Assembly: GCF_003725335.1 (NCBI RefSeq) | Contig: NZ_QIBY01000004.1 | Location: 1-64,000 of the forward strand | DNA length: 64,000 nucleotides | Origin: Parvibacter caecicola | GTDB lineage: Bacteria; Actinomycetota; Coriobacteriia; Coriobacteriales; Eggerthellaceae | Reading direction: 5' to 3' | Shown: positions 49,997 to 57,170 of the stretch, in pieces | Numbering within the stretch: position 1 is the stretch's first letter | Layout of the letters: each line of letters starts with the position of its first letter | Translations under genes and position numbers: made by a program | The notes under the pieces: model-generated | Database searches by the model: none | What the model was told of the DNA's origin: nothing | The model's input: only the letters and a program-made list of their open reading frames with translations

Positions 49997-50985
49997 TTCT
50001 GGATCTCCCGAATCATTGCTTTGGGGTCGTCTATGCTTATTCCGATAGCCCGCACTTGCTTCGTGCCGGTTATTGTTCGCGCTAACACTGGGCACTTCGT
50101 GATGATCCAAAGATTTGCTTTGTAGAAGGTCCCAAAGTTGAGCGCATCCTCTTTTGGAAGGTCGCAGGCATCTCTTTCAGTAACGCAGACCTTCTCGATT
50201 TCGGAAAGCGGAATCACCGCCTCCATCTGGATGCCGCATTCCAGGCGAACGCAATCCTCGCCTATCGCGACAGGACGCATCACGCGAGCTCGCGCGTCAC
50301 CTACGAGCCAGATGACCGCATAGACCGAAAGTGCCGTCACGACGCATGCGGCGGCTACGCTCCACTGCGATATGAGGAGGTGGACACCAACTATCTCAAC
50401 CGGGAACGCGAGCGCGAGACCGAGCATCATGCTCATGTAGCCTCCGGCATTGTGATAGCTGAAAGCTCTCTCTCCCGGAAGCACGTAGGGCTTCTTTCGC
50501 CACGAGAGCAATGCGTAGTACCAGACGCTGAGCTCGGCTGCCGCCATGCCCGCAGGCGTATCTTTCCTCACGAGGTATAGCATCGTCTCCTTGAACCAGA
50601 CCATGGGATCTGCGCTGGCTTTCCTCGCGGACTTGTAGACCCTGGCCACCTTCAGGCACTCCTTGACAGCGATGGCGATCTCGACAGGCACCAACGCAGC
50701 GAGCAGATACGGCAGCACACCAGCCTCGGCAGACCCGAGCGCGAAGACGCTCAGTCCATAGCCGATCCAAATGACGGGGATGACCGAAAGAAGCGTGAGC
50801 CTTCGCGGCCTTACGACGAGAAGGTAGAAGCCGACAGGGATCCCGACCATGAAGTCGAGCGGCAAAGCGACGCCTTCGATGTGACTTGGTATGTATGGAG
50901 CAGAGATGACGCCGTAGGTGTAGAGGGCGAGACCCAGCGTGCCGAAGCCGATCAAGCTCAATCGCTGCCTTCTTGCTGCATCCAT
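49993..50985 (-). CDS. Membrane protein with a C-terminal PH-like domain
   Basis: The 330-residue protein has about six hydrophobic segments in the first 240 residues (10-35, 38-60, 64-82, 86-105, 183-215, 215-233). A soluble C-terminal region of about 95 residues (MRPVAIGEDCVRLECG, VIPLSEIEKV, GISIDDPKAMIREI) looks like a bacterial PH domain. AAGGAGGG lies before the ATG at 50985. IS copy 1 begins 23 nt upstream, so its native promoter has probably been replaced or removed. It overlaps the coiled-coil gene by 4 nt. Confidence 0.75.
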   Translation of the reverse strand: MDAARRQRLSLIGFGTLGLALYTYGVISAPYIPSHIEGVALPLDFMVGIPVGFYLLVVRPRRLTLLSVIPVIWIGYGLSVFALGSAEAGVLPYLLAALVPVEIAIAVKECLKVARVYKSARKASADPMVWFKETMLYLVRKDTPAGMAAAELSVWYYALLSWRKKPYVLPGERAFSYHNAGGYMSMMLGLALAFPVEIVGVHLLISQWSVAAACVVTALSVYAVIWLVGDARARVMRPVAIGEDCVRLECGIQMEAVIPLSEIEKVCVTERDACDLPKEDALNFGTFYKANLWIITKCPVLARTITGTKQVRAIGISIDDPKAMIREIQK

Positions 50986-51007
50986 CTCTTCTCCCTCCTT
51001 GCTTAAC

Positions 51008-52300
51008 TGGGACAAAAGGGAGTGCGGATGTTTTCTTGGACCGTTCAGCTTGCATATCCAAGGGATTGCCTGTACTCCTTGGGACTTAGCCAGCCTAAGC
51101 GTTTCTTGATACGCTCCTCATAATAATAGCGAAGGTAGGAATCTAAGCGTTCGATGAACTCGTTAGCGCCAACACCCCGCCAATCGCGTCCGTGGTAGAA
51201 CTCGATCTTCAGACGTCCGAAGAAGCCCTCGCATGCGGAGTTATCGGCACAGCATCCCTTCCTGGACATGCTTCTTGTAAGCCCCGCTTCCTCACAGAGC
51301 CTAATCCATGACGGGATACGGTAATGGACACCTCGATCGGAATGGATGATAGGATGCGATCCCTTCCGCTTCCTTGCGATCGCATCCTTCAAACTCCCAT
51401 CGGAGAGCTCTTTTGAAGGATGCCTTCCGATCCGCCAAGAGACAGGGGCGCCGTCGAAGACATCGATCACGGGATGGAGATAGACCTTGCCACCTCCGGG
51501 AAGCGCGAACTCGGTCATGTCCGTCAACCAGACCTCATCGGGAGCATCAGCCAGAAAGTGGCGCTTGACATGGTTCGCTGGAGCATCTGTGATCTCCCCT
51601 TTGTAGGAGCAGTACTTCCTAGGCTTGTTCGGACGTATCACGTGCATGCCCCCGTCGCGCATGAGGCGGCGAACCACCTTCTCGGAGACCTTCACGCCGC
51701 CTCTTTTAAGGGTCGCCCAGATGCGCCGGTAGCCGAAGGTGCGATTGCTCGCATCGAAGAGCATGCGCACCTCTTTTCTGAGATCAGCGTACTTGTCGTA
51801 CCTAAGACGGCGCTTGTGGTACTCATAGGAGCTCTTCGATATCCTCAAGAAACCTGTGATCGAGCGGAGGGGCAGGCCTGTCGCCATTCTCAATCTCTCG
51901 CCTAACTCGCATTTGCTCCTGTTCGAGATCGAATCCGGCGCCCACCCTTCCGCTTTTAGGTCGGCCAACACCGCCCGAAGCAGCAGGTTCTCTATCTGGG
52001 AAGGTTCAAGCCCCGCCAAGGGTCCCGAGCGTGGCGGCTCATAAAGATCGTCCATTTCTGCACCTTTCTCATCGTCATCCAATGGTACAGGTACGGCCTC
52101 TTCGCTAAGTGTGCGCGCAGATTCAATCCATCTGTGGAGCGTCCTTCTGCTTACCCCGATGATCTCGGCGGTATGCATGACGGTGGCGCCTTCCTCAACC
52201 ATCTTGATTGCTTTTGCCTGAAGCTTCTGCTTGTACATGCGGACTCCTAACCTGACCGATTCTTAGGTCCAAGTTTTCGTCCGCACTCCAAATTGTCTCA
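51008..52300 (-). mobile_element. IS3-family insertion sequence, copy 1
   Basis: About 1293 nt. The ends are TGGGACAAAAGGGAGTGCGGA on the left (shown up to 20: GGGACAAAAGGGAGTGCGGA) and, in reverse complement, TGAGACAATTTGGAGTGCGG on the right, an imperfect inverted repeat. It carries one transposase frame. The sequence from 51011 to about 52293 appears identical to copy 2 (55491-56773). No clear target duplication is seen; AAC flanks both sides only if the right end is taken one base shorter. Confidence 0.85.
51045..52238 (-). CDS. IS3-family transposase (copy 1)
   Basis: The 397-residue protein has an N-terminal helix-turn-helix (MHTAEIIGVSRRTLHRWIES, 21-40), an IS3-type linker and an rve DDE domain. 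Its catalytic residues are Asp240 (VWLTDMTEF), Asp301 (IIHSDRGVHY) and Glu337 (NSACEGFFGRLK); the last two are spaced 35 residues apart, as in IS3. Most IS3 members need a -1 frameshift to join OrfA and OrfB; here one frame encodes both parts. The protein is identical to that of copy 2. Confidence 0.93.
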   Translation of the reverse strand: MYKQKLQAKAIKMVEEGATVMHTAEIIGVSRRTLHRWIESARTLSEEAVPVPLDDDEKGAEMDDLYEPPRSGPLAGLEPSQIENLLLRAVLADLKAEGWAPDSISNRSKCELGERLRMATGLPLRSITGFLRISKSSYEYHKRRLRYDKYADLRKEVRMLFDASNRTFGYRRIWATLKRGGVKVSEKVVRRLMRDGGMHVIRPNKPRKYCSYKGEITDAPANHVKRHFLADAPDEVWLTDMTEFALPGGGKVYLHPVIDVFDGAPVSWRIGRHPSKELSDGSLKDAIARKRKGSHPIIHSDRGVHYRIPSWIRLCEEAGLTRSMSRKGCCADNSACEGFFGRLKIEFYHGRDWRGVGANEFIERLDSYLRYYYEERIKKRLGWLSPKEYRQSLGYAS

Positions 52301-52569
52301 ACGATTGAGATGTATGCAGCGAGAGCCAACTCGCTCGTCGCCTCGAAAGGCACATCGAAGACTAGATCAACCGTGATTGCGCGATCTGGCAACTGAATGC
52401 CGTGGGCGAGCATAGCGGCTATGACCAGAGCCCTGATCTCGCTCGCAGCCCTCTCGGTCACACCGGTTATACGGAGGTCGGATGTGCCGGGTCCAGATGA
52501 CGGTGTTGCTGATATGCAGCGCGATATGCCGTTCTCGGTTATGACCGTTGCGATGGCTACGTGGCTCAT
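52195..52569 (-). pseudogene. ComM/Mg-chelatase-like domain gene cut by IS copy 1
   Basis: The first 90 or so residues (ITENGISRCISATP, ITGVTERAASEIRALVIAAM, ITVDLVFDVPFEATSELALAAYI) resemble the N-terminal S5-fold domain of ComM/YifB proteins. The frame then runs into the IS end and closes with about 33 residues encoded by IS sequence. The rest of the gene is not found on the other side of the IS, where a different gene begins, so a rearrangement and not a simple insertion has occurred. Confidence 0.55.
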
Positions 52570-52581
52570 AGGAGCCTCCTT

Positions 52582-52959
52582 TCAGCTAGATACGACCTCT
52601 ATCGCCACCGACGGCTCAACATGGATCGCGAGGTTCTCGTTGTCGCCGGATGTGCGGAACTCGATGTCATCCCAGCTCTCGCCTATACGGCAGAACTCGT
52701 AGGGAATCTCCTGCTCGTCGAACTCACCCAGCGCCTCTTCCACGTTGGTGACGTCGCAGAGGAGTCCGACGTACCATTTGATGTCGTCCCATCCGAATAC
52801 GACGCTGCCGCCTTCTTCCTCGAAGTAGCCGGGGTCGATGTCGGAACCGATGAGCGGATATTCGACGTTGCCGCTCTTGTTCTTGAGATCCATTATTTCG
52901 AGAAGGGCGTCGTACCCCTCACGGATGGTCGCTATCTTGACTTCGCTTCTGTATCCCAT
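52582..52959 (-). CDS. Hypothetical protein typical of conjugative elements (125 aa)
   Basis: The 125-residue acidic protein begins MGYRSEVKIATIREGYDALL, a start often seen in small proteins of phage and conjugative elements of gut bacteria. It contains aromatic and acidic clusters (GWDDIKWYVGLL, GESWDDIEF). Function is unknown. AAAGGATACG precedes the ATG. It lies 12 nt upstream of the cut ComM-like gene and is probably in its operon. Confidence 0.65.
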   Translation of the reverse strand: MGYRSEVKIATIREGYDALLEIMDLKNKSGNVEYPLIGSDIDPGYFEEEGGSVVFGWDDIKWYVGLLCDVTNVEEALGEFDEQEIPYEFCRIGESWDDIEFRTSGDNENLAIHVEPSVAIEVVSS

Positions 52960-53036
52960 CTTCGTATCCTTTCTCGTATGGGCGGCTGAACAAGGAAGCG
53001 CCGCCAGCTCTTGTGAGCCGACGGCGGCAGGGGCGG

Positions 53037-53702
53037 TTACCTGCGCGGCACGATCCTGCAGGTGTCTCCGTGGGGGTAGTTGTTCGGGTTCCAGGAGTGG
53101 TCGCCTTCGTGGTCGTATCGCTCGACGTATGCGACGCCTTTGCGGTCTGAGCCGTTAACCATCCCGGTGCCGAAGCCCACGACCGGATACGTCTTGACCG
53201 AACCGTTAACCTCGCACATCCAAACCTCGTCGCCGAGCCTCAGCTCGCATACCGGGACCACTTCCGCATCGAGGTAGGCGCCTAGGCGCTCTGTCTCGGG
53301 CATGCACTCATCGAAGGCCTTGAGCATCTCAGCGAAGTCGTATTCGGATTGCTCTTGGGATTCCGGATAGGCGACCATGCGGGAGGTACTGAAGTCGCTG
53401 CCGTAATCGGTGGTGAGGCGCTCGACAATCTCCCAGCCGTCGATGACGTAGATGCCGTTGTCGCCGGGGTCCATCTGGCGATCCGTCGTGTAGGTGCTGA
53501 TGCCGACGCTGTTTGAGCCTCCGAAGAAGTTGCCCAGCACTTGACACAAGCGAGCCCAGCCGTATGAGTCGGAGCTAGGCGGACGGTATCCTTTCAGCTC
53601 GCAGTACTTGAGGAGAGGCTGGATCGTGTCACGGCCTCCATTCCAGTGGACATAGACGCCGAGCTTGCGGTCTTTTGTCGTGATGACTGCTCGATTTCCC
53701 AT
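53037..53702 (-). CDS. Hypothetical protein of mobile elements (221 aa)
   Basis: The 221-residue protein begins MGNRAVITTKDRKLGVYVHW, the opening of a family I recall from phages and integrative elements of Firmicutes and Actinobacteria. No catalytic motif is recognised; tyrosine, tryptophan and acidic residues are frequent. AGGAGGT precedes the ATG at 53702. The leader at 53796-53871 repeats that of the truncated amidoligase gene, so the two may be controlled alike. Confidence 0.65.
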   Translation of the reverse strand: MGNRAVITTKDRKLGVYVHWNGGRDTIQPLLKYCELKGYRPPSSDSYGWARLCQVLGNFFGGSNSVGISTYTTDRQMDPGDNGIYVIDGWEIVERLTTDYGSDFSTSRMVAYPESQEQSEYDFAEMLKAFDECMPETERLGAYLDAEVVPVCELRLGDEVWMCEVNGSVKTYPVVGFGTGMVNGSDRKGVAYVERYDHEGDHSWNPNNYPHGDTCRIVPRR

Positions 53703-53795
53703 GGTTTGCGACCTCCTATTGTATCGGCGCAGGCCCTATGCCTTCGCCTTTCGGGCGGAGGTGCGACGAGGTTCAGCGGACGGCGCAAGGGGAAA

Positions 53796-53871
53796 AGCGA
53801 AAACCCGGAGGGCTATGAGTTTTGCCTGTTCGGGAATCCTCCACTCATGACAAAAGTTTTTCGAGGCCCTT
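53796..53871 (-). promoter_or_regulatory. Conserved structured leader, copy 2
   Basis: On the minus strand: AAGGGCCTCGAAAAACTTTT, a variable middle, then AAAACTCATAGCCCTCCGGG and TTTTCGCTT. AAAACTC pairs with GGGTTTT, leaving CCCTCC in the loop. It corresponds block for block to 46781-46857. The remaining part of the 53703-54013 gap holds only the AbiE promoter region. Confidence 0.5.
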
Positions 53872-53966
53872 GAGCCGAGGCTGGTTCTCGGCAAGTCTTT
53901 CAGCCAGAAGGAGAAGCGGGCTCGCCGCAATAGGGCGCAAGGCGAATCGAGTGGAAGTAGATTATT

Positions 53967-53995
53967 AGACCCAAAAAACGCTAGAATATGGGTCT
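53967..53995 (+). promoter_or_regulatory. Inverted repeat in the AbiE promoter
   Basis: AGACCC (53967-53972) and GGGTCT (53990-53995) flank a -10-like TAGAAT (53982-53987). AbiEi antitoxins are known to bind inverted repeats in their own promoter, and the location 18 nt before the abiEi start fits autoregulation. Confidence 0.5.
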
Positions 53996-54013
53996 GTTAG
54001 TCTAGGAGGCCAA

Positions 54014-54613
54014 GTGACCGAAACCATTGCAGAACATATCGAGAAGCTGGGAGGCGTCGCCACCTCATCTCAACTCAAGGAGGCTGGGTATGCGCCTGGT
54101 GTGATCGAGTACGCCTTGAGCAGCGGCAAGATCGACAGGCTGACCCGAGGCGTCTATTGCTCGCTCGATGTGCTGGACGATGAGTTCGCGGCGGTGACCA
54201 TGCGCTGGCCAAAGTGCATACTCTCGCATGGAACCGCGCTGTATCTGCTGGGGCTATCCGACCGCGTCCCCGGGAACCTGAGCGTTAGTGTCCCACGGGA
54301 CTATAATCCGCAGGAGCTGAGGCGAACCCATCCTGACATGAGGATCCATCGCGAGAGCGACAGACTCTACGGGTTGGGCAAGACCACAGTGAAAGACCCT
54401 ATGGGCATCATCGTGCCCACCTACGATGCGGAGCGATCCATAGCCGACATCATCCAAGAGAGGGCCAAGGGAACCGCGAACCCGCAGATCGTGAGGGATG
54501 CCATAGTGGGCTATTTCAGGAAGGGCGACCGCGACCTGCCCAAGCTCGCGAAGATGTGCGAGGCCTTGGGCGTTCGAGATGAGCTGCAAAGGTACCTGGA
54601 GGTGCTCGAATGA
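54014..54613 (+). CDS. AbiEi-type antitoxin/autoregulator
   Basis: The 199-residue protein starts at GTG 54014, 6 nt after GGAGG. It has a winged helix-turn-helix start (TIAEHIEKLGGVATSSQLKE, 3-22) and the AbiEi C-terminal domain (WPKCILSHGTALYLLGLSD, VPTYDAERSIADIIQ). In the abortive-infection system AbiE the protein represses its own operon and counteracts the AbiEii nucleotidyltransferase without a stable complex (type IV). It overlaps the toxin gene by 4 nt. Confidence 0.9.
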   Translation: MTETIAEHIEKLGGVATSSQLKEAGYAPGVIEYALSSGKIDRLTRGVYCSLDVLDDEFAAVTMRWPKCILSHGTALYLLGLSDRVPGNLSVSVPRDYNPQELRRTHPDMRIHRESDRLYGLGKTTVKDPMGIIVPTYDAERSIADIIQERAKGTANPQIVRDAIVGYFRKGDRDLPKLAKMCEALGVRDELQRYLEVLE

Positions 54614-55458
54614 GCGAGATGAGAAGCGATGCGAGCCTGAGAGGGAAAGTGCGCCACCTTGCCAAAGAGCACGGACTAAAGCCCCAGGAAGTGCTTCAGA
54701 TGTATCTCTTCGAGCATCTGCTCATGCGCTTGGCGGTGAGCTCCTACGCTGACAAGTTCGTTCTCAAGGGCGGCCTTCTGATCTCGTCGATGACCGGCAT
54801 CTATCAGCGCACGACAATGGACATGGATGCGACCGTCGTGGGCATGTCCATGGATGAGGCGACAATTACGAAGGCTCTGCGCGAGATCTGCGCAACCGAT
54901 GTTGGCGACGGTATGACATTCGAGTTCGAGAGGATCGAGCCCATCCGCGAAGACGACGAGTACGCGAACTGGCGCGCGCACCTCAGGGCGTTATATGGAA
55001 GAATCGACGCGCCGGTGAAAGTGGACATCACGACTGGCGATGCCATCTATCCAACGCAGATAAGGCATAATTTCGAGTTGATGTTCGATCAAGGCACGCT
55101 CGATGTACTGTCCTATCATCCGGCTACCGTTCTGGCAGAGAAGCTGGAGACGGTGATTAGCCGAGGAGAGGCGAACACGCGCGGCAGGGACTTCTACGAC
55201 CTGTATGCTATCCCGCGCTATTATTCCGGATCCATAAGTGAACAAGACCTTCGAGAAGCTCTTCGCCACACTGCAGAGAAGCGAGGCTCACAGCAGGCTA
55301 TCGCGGACTGGAAAGACACGCTCGAAGGGATTCGCGCTTCAGCCATCATGCATCAGGTTTGGTCTTCCTATATTGCCGACGCCCCATATGCGAAGGGCAC
55401 CTCCTTCGACGATTCGCTTGATTCGATCGAGAGATTGATGGGTTCGCTGAGGCTATAG
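54610..55458 (+). CDS. AbiEii-type nucleotidyltransferase toxin
   Basis: The 282-residue protein has the AbiEii/AbiGii nucleotidyltransferase motifs: KGGLLISS, TMDMDAT with the paired aspartates, VKVDITTGD and LAEKLETVISR with GRDFYDLY. Family members transfer nucleotides to tRNA or GTP and arrest growth upon phage infection. ATGA overlap with abiEi ensures coupling. The gene ends 29 nt before IS copy 2. Anti-phage function is known for the family, not shown for this copy. Confidence 0.9.
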   Translation: MSEMRSDASLRGKVRHLAKEHGLKPQEVLQMYLFEHLLMRLAVSSYADKFVLKGGLLISSMTGIYQRTTMDMDATVVGMSMDEATITKALREICATDVGDGMTFEFERIEPIREDDEYANWRAHLRALYGRIDAPVKVDITTGDAIYPTQIRHNFELMFDQGTLDVLSYHPATVLAEKLETVISRGEANTRGRDFYDLYAIPRYYSGSISEQDLREALRHTAEKRGSQQAIADWKDTLEGIRASAIMHQVWSSYIADAPYAKGTSFDDSLDSIERLMGSLRL

Positions 55459-55487
55459 CTGGACTCTAACCTCAGAGAGCTAAACGG

Positions 55488-56780
55488 TGAGACAAAAGGG
55501 AGTGCGGATGTTTTCTTGGACCGTTCAGCTTGCATATCCAAGGGATTGCCTGTACTCCTTGGGACTTAGCCAGCCTAAGCGTTTCTTGATACGCTCCTCA
55601 TAATAATAGCGAAGGTAGGAATCTAAGCGTTCGATGAACTCGTTAGCGCCAACACCCCGCCAATCGCGTCCGTGGTAGAACTCGATCTTCAGACGTCCGA
55701 AGAAGCCCTCGCATGCGGAGTTATCGGCACAGCATCCCTTCCTGGACATGCTTCTTGTAAGCCCCGCTTCCTCACAGAGCCTAATCCATGACGGGATACG
55801 GTAATGGACACCTCGATCGGAATGGATGATAGGATGCGATCCCTTCCGCTTCCTTGCGATCGCATCCTTCAAACTCCCATCGGAGAGCTCTTTTGAAGGA
55901 TGCCTTCCGATCCGCCAAGAGACAGGGGCGCCGTCGAAGACATCGATCACGGGATGGAGATAGACCTTGCCACCTCCGGGAAGCGCGAACTCGGTCATGT
56001 CCGTCAACCAGACCTCATCGGGAGCATCAGCCAGAAAGTGGCGCTTGACATGGTTCGCTGGAGCATCTGTGATCTCCCCTTTGTAGGAGCAGTACTTCCT
56101 AGGCTTGTTCGGACGTATCACGTGCATGCCCCCGTCGCGCATGAGGCGGCGAACCACCTTCTCGGAGACCTTCACGCCGCCTCTTTTAAGGGTCGCCCAG
56201 ATGCGCCGGTAGCCGAAGGTGCGATTGCTCGCATCGAAGAGCATGCGCACCTCTTTTCTGAGATCAGCGTACTTGTCGTACCTAAGACGGCGCTTGTGGT
56301 ACTCATAGGAGCTCTTCGATATCCTCAAGAAACCTGTGATCGAGCGGAGGGGCAGGCCTGTCGCCATTCTCAATCTCTCGCCTAACTCGCATTTGCTCCT
56401 GTTCGAGATCGAATCCGGCGCCCACCCTTCCGCTTTTAGGTCGGCCAACACCGCCCGAAGCAGCAGGTTCTCTATCTGGGAAGGTTCAAGCCCCGCCAAG
56501 GGTCCCGAGCGTGGCGGCTCATAAAGATCGTCCATTTCTGCACCTTTCTCATCGTCATCCAATGGTACAGGTACGGCCTCTTCGCTAAGTGTGCGCGCAG
56601 ATTCAATCCATCTGTGGAGCGTCCTTCTGCTTACCCCGATGATCTCGGCGGTATGCATGACGGTGGCGCCTTCCTCAACCATCTTGATTGCTTTTGCCTG
56701 AAGCTTCTGCTTGTACATGCGGACTCCTAACCTGACCGATTCTTAGGTCCAAGTTTTCGTCCGCACTCCAAAATGTCCCA
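55488..56780 (-). mobile_element. IS3-family insertion sequence, copy 2
   Basis: The element spans about 1293 nt in the same orientation as copy 1. Its ends are TGAGACAAAAGGGAGTGCGG and, in reverse complement, TGGGACATTTTGGAGTGCGG. The interior appears identical to copy 1 by eye, which implies recent duplication. The two copies enclose 52301-55487. No target duplication is seen at either end of copy 2 or around the pair as a whole. Confidence 0.85.
55525..56718 (-). CDS. IS3-family transposase (copy 2)
   Basis: The 397-residue translation is the same as copy 1, including the DDE residues Asp240, Asp301 and Glu337. It should be functional if copy 1 is. It lies between abiEii and tRNA-Pro. Confidence 0.93.
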   Translation of the reverse strand: MYKQKLQAKAIKMVEEGATVMHTAEIIGVSRRTLHRWIESARTLSEEAVPVPLDDDEKGAEMDDLYEPPRSGPLAGLEPSQIENLLLRAVLADLKAEGWAPDSISNRSKCELGERLRMATGLPLRSITGFLRISKSSYEYHKRRLRYDKYADLRKEVRMLFDASNRTFGYRRIWATLKRGGVKVSEKVVRRLMRDGGMHVIRPNKPRKYCSYKGEITDAPANHVKRHFLADAPDEVWLTDMTEFALPGGGKVYLHPVIDVFDGAPVSWRIGRHPSKELSDGSLKDAIARKRKGSHPIIHSDRGVHYRIPSWIRLCEEAGLTRSMSRKGCCADNSACEGFFGRLKIEFYHGRDWRGVGANEFIERLDSYLRYYYEERIKKRLGWLSPKEYRQSLGYAS

Positions 56781-56927
56781 ATGGAACATCCTTGCGTCTT
56801 GCAAATTACCGGAGGAACCGGTGAGCCTTTTGGGAGAATCTTTGCACAAGCTGAGGTATTCTATTGCCTGCAACACAGGGTCTATGCTAGGATGGCTCTT
56901 GCCGTTTTTCCGGCATCTGACGCGAGT

Positions 56928-57004
56928 CGGGTTGTGGCTCAGCTTGGTAGAGCGCTGCGTTCGGGACGCAGAGGTCGCAGGTTCAAATCCTGTCAACCCG
57001 ACCA
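56928..57004 (+). tRNA. tRNA-Pro (anticodon CGG)
   Basis: The 77-nt cloverleaf has acceptor arms CGGGTTG/CAACCCG, the anticodon stem CTGCG/CGCAG with loop TTCGGGA (anticodon CGG), a T-loop TTCAAAT and an encoded CCA. It reads away from the island, so the island is not integrated into its 3' end. Confidence 0.95.
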
Positions 57005-57013
57005 CTGAATTCA

Positions 57014-57044
57014 AAAGGGAGCCGAAAGGCTCCCTTTCTTGTTT
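57014..57044 (+). terminator. Terminator of tRNA-Pro (bidirectional)
   Basis: AAAGGGAGCC (57014-57023) and GGCTCCCTTT (57028-57037) form a 10-bp stem with a GAAA loop and a U-rich tail. On the other strand TTTTGAATT follows, so it may also stop the leftward permease transcript. The stretch 57045-57170 shows no gene. Confidence 0.85.
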
Positions 57045-57170
57045 CCGCGCTTCGCTACGGGCGCGCGGACTGGCCCGAACCGCATCGAGCGCGACAGCCA
57101 GGCAAGCTGCCGGTATGGGCCGACCCCGCCGGCGCCGAGCGCGCAGGCCGGCAGGGCCCGCACCTTGCCC

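Noticed and set aside
56928-57044. tRNA-Pro as the integration site of the island
   Set aside because: The tRNA 3' end points away from the island and I find no second copy of its 3' end on the left side; no integrase gene is present.
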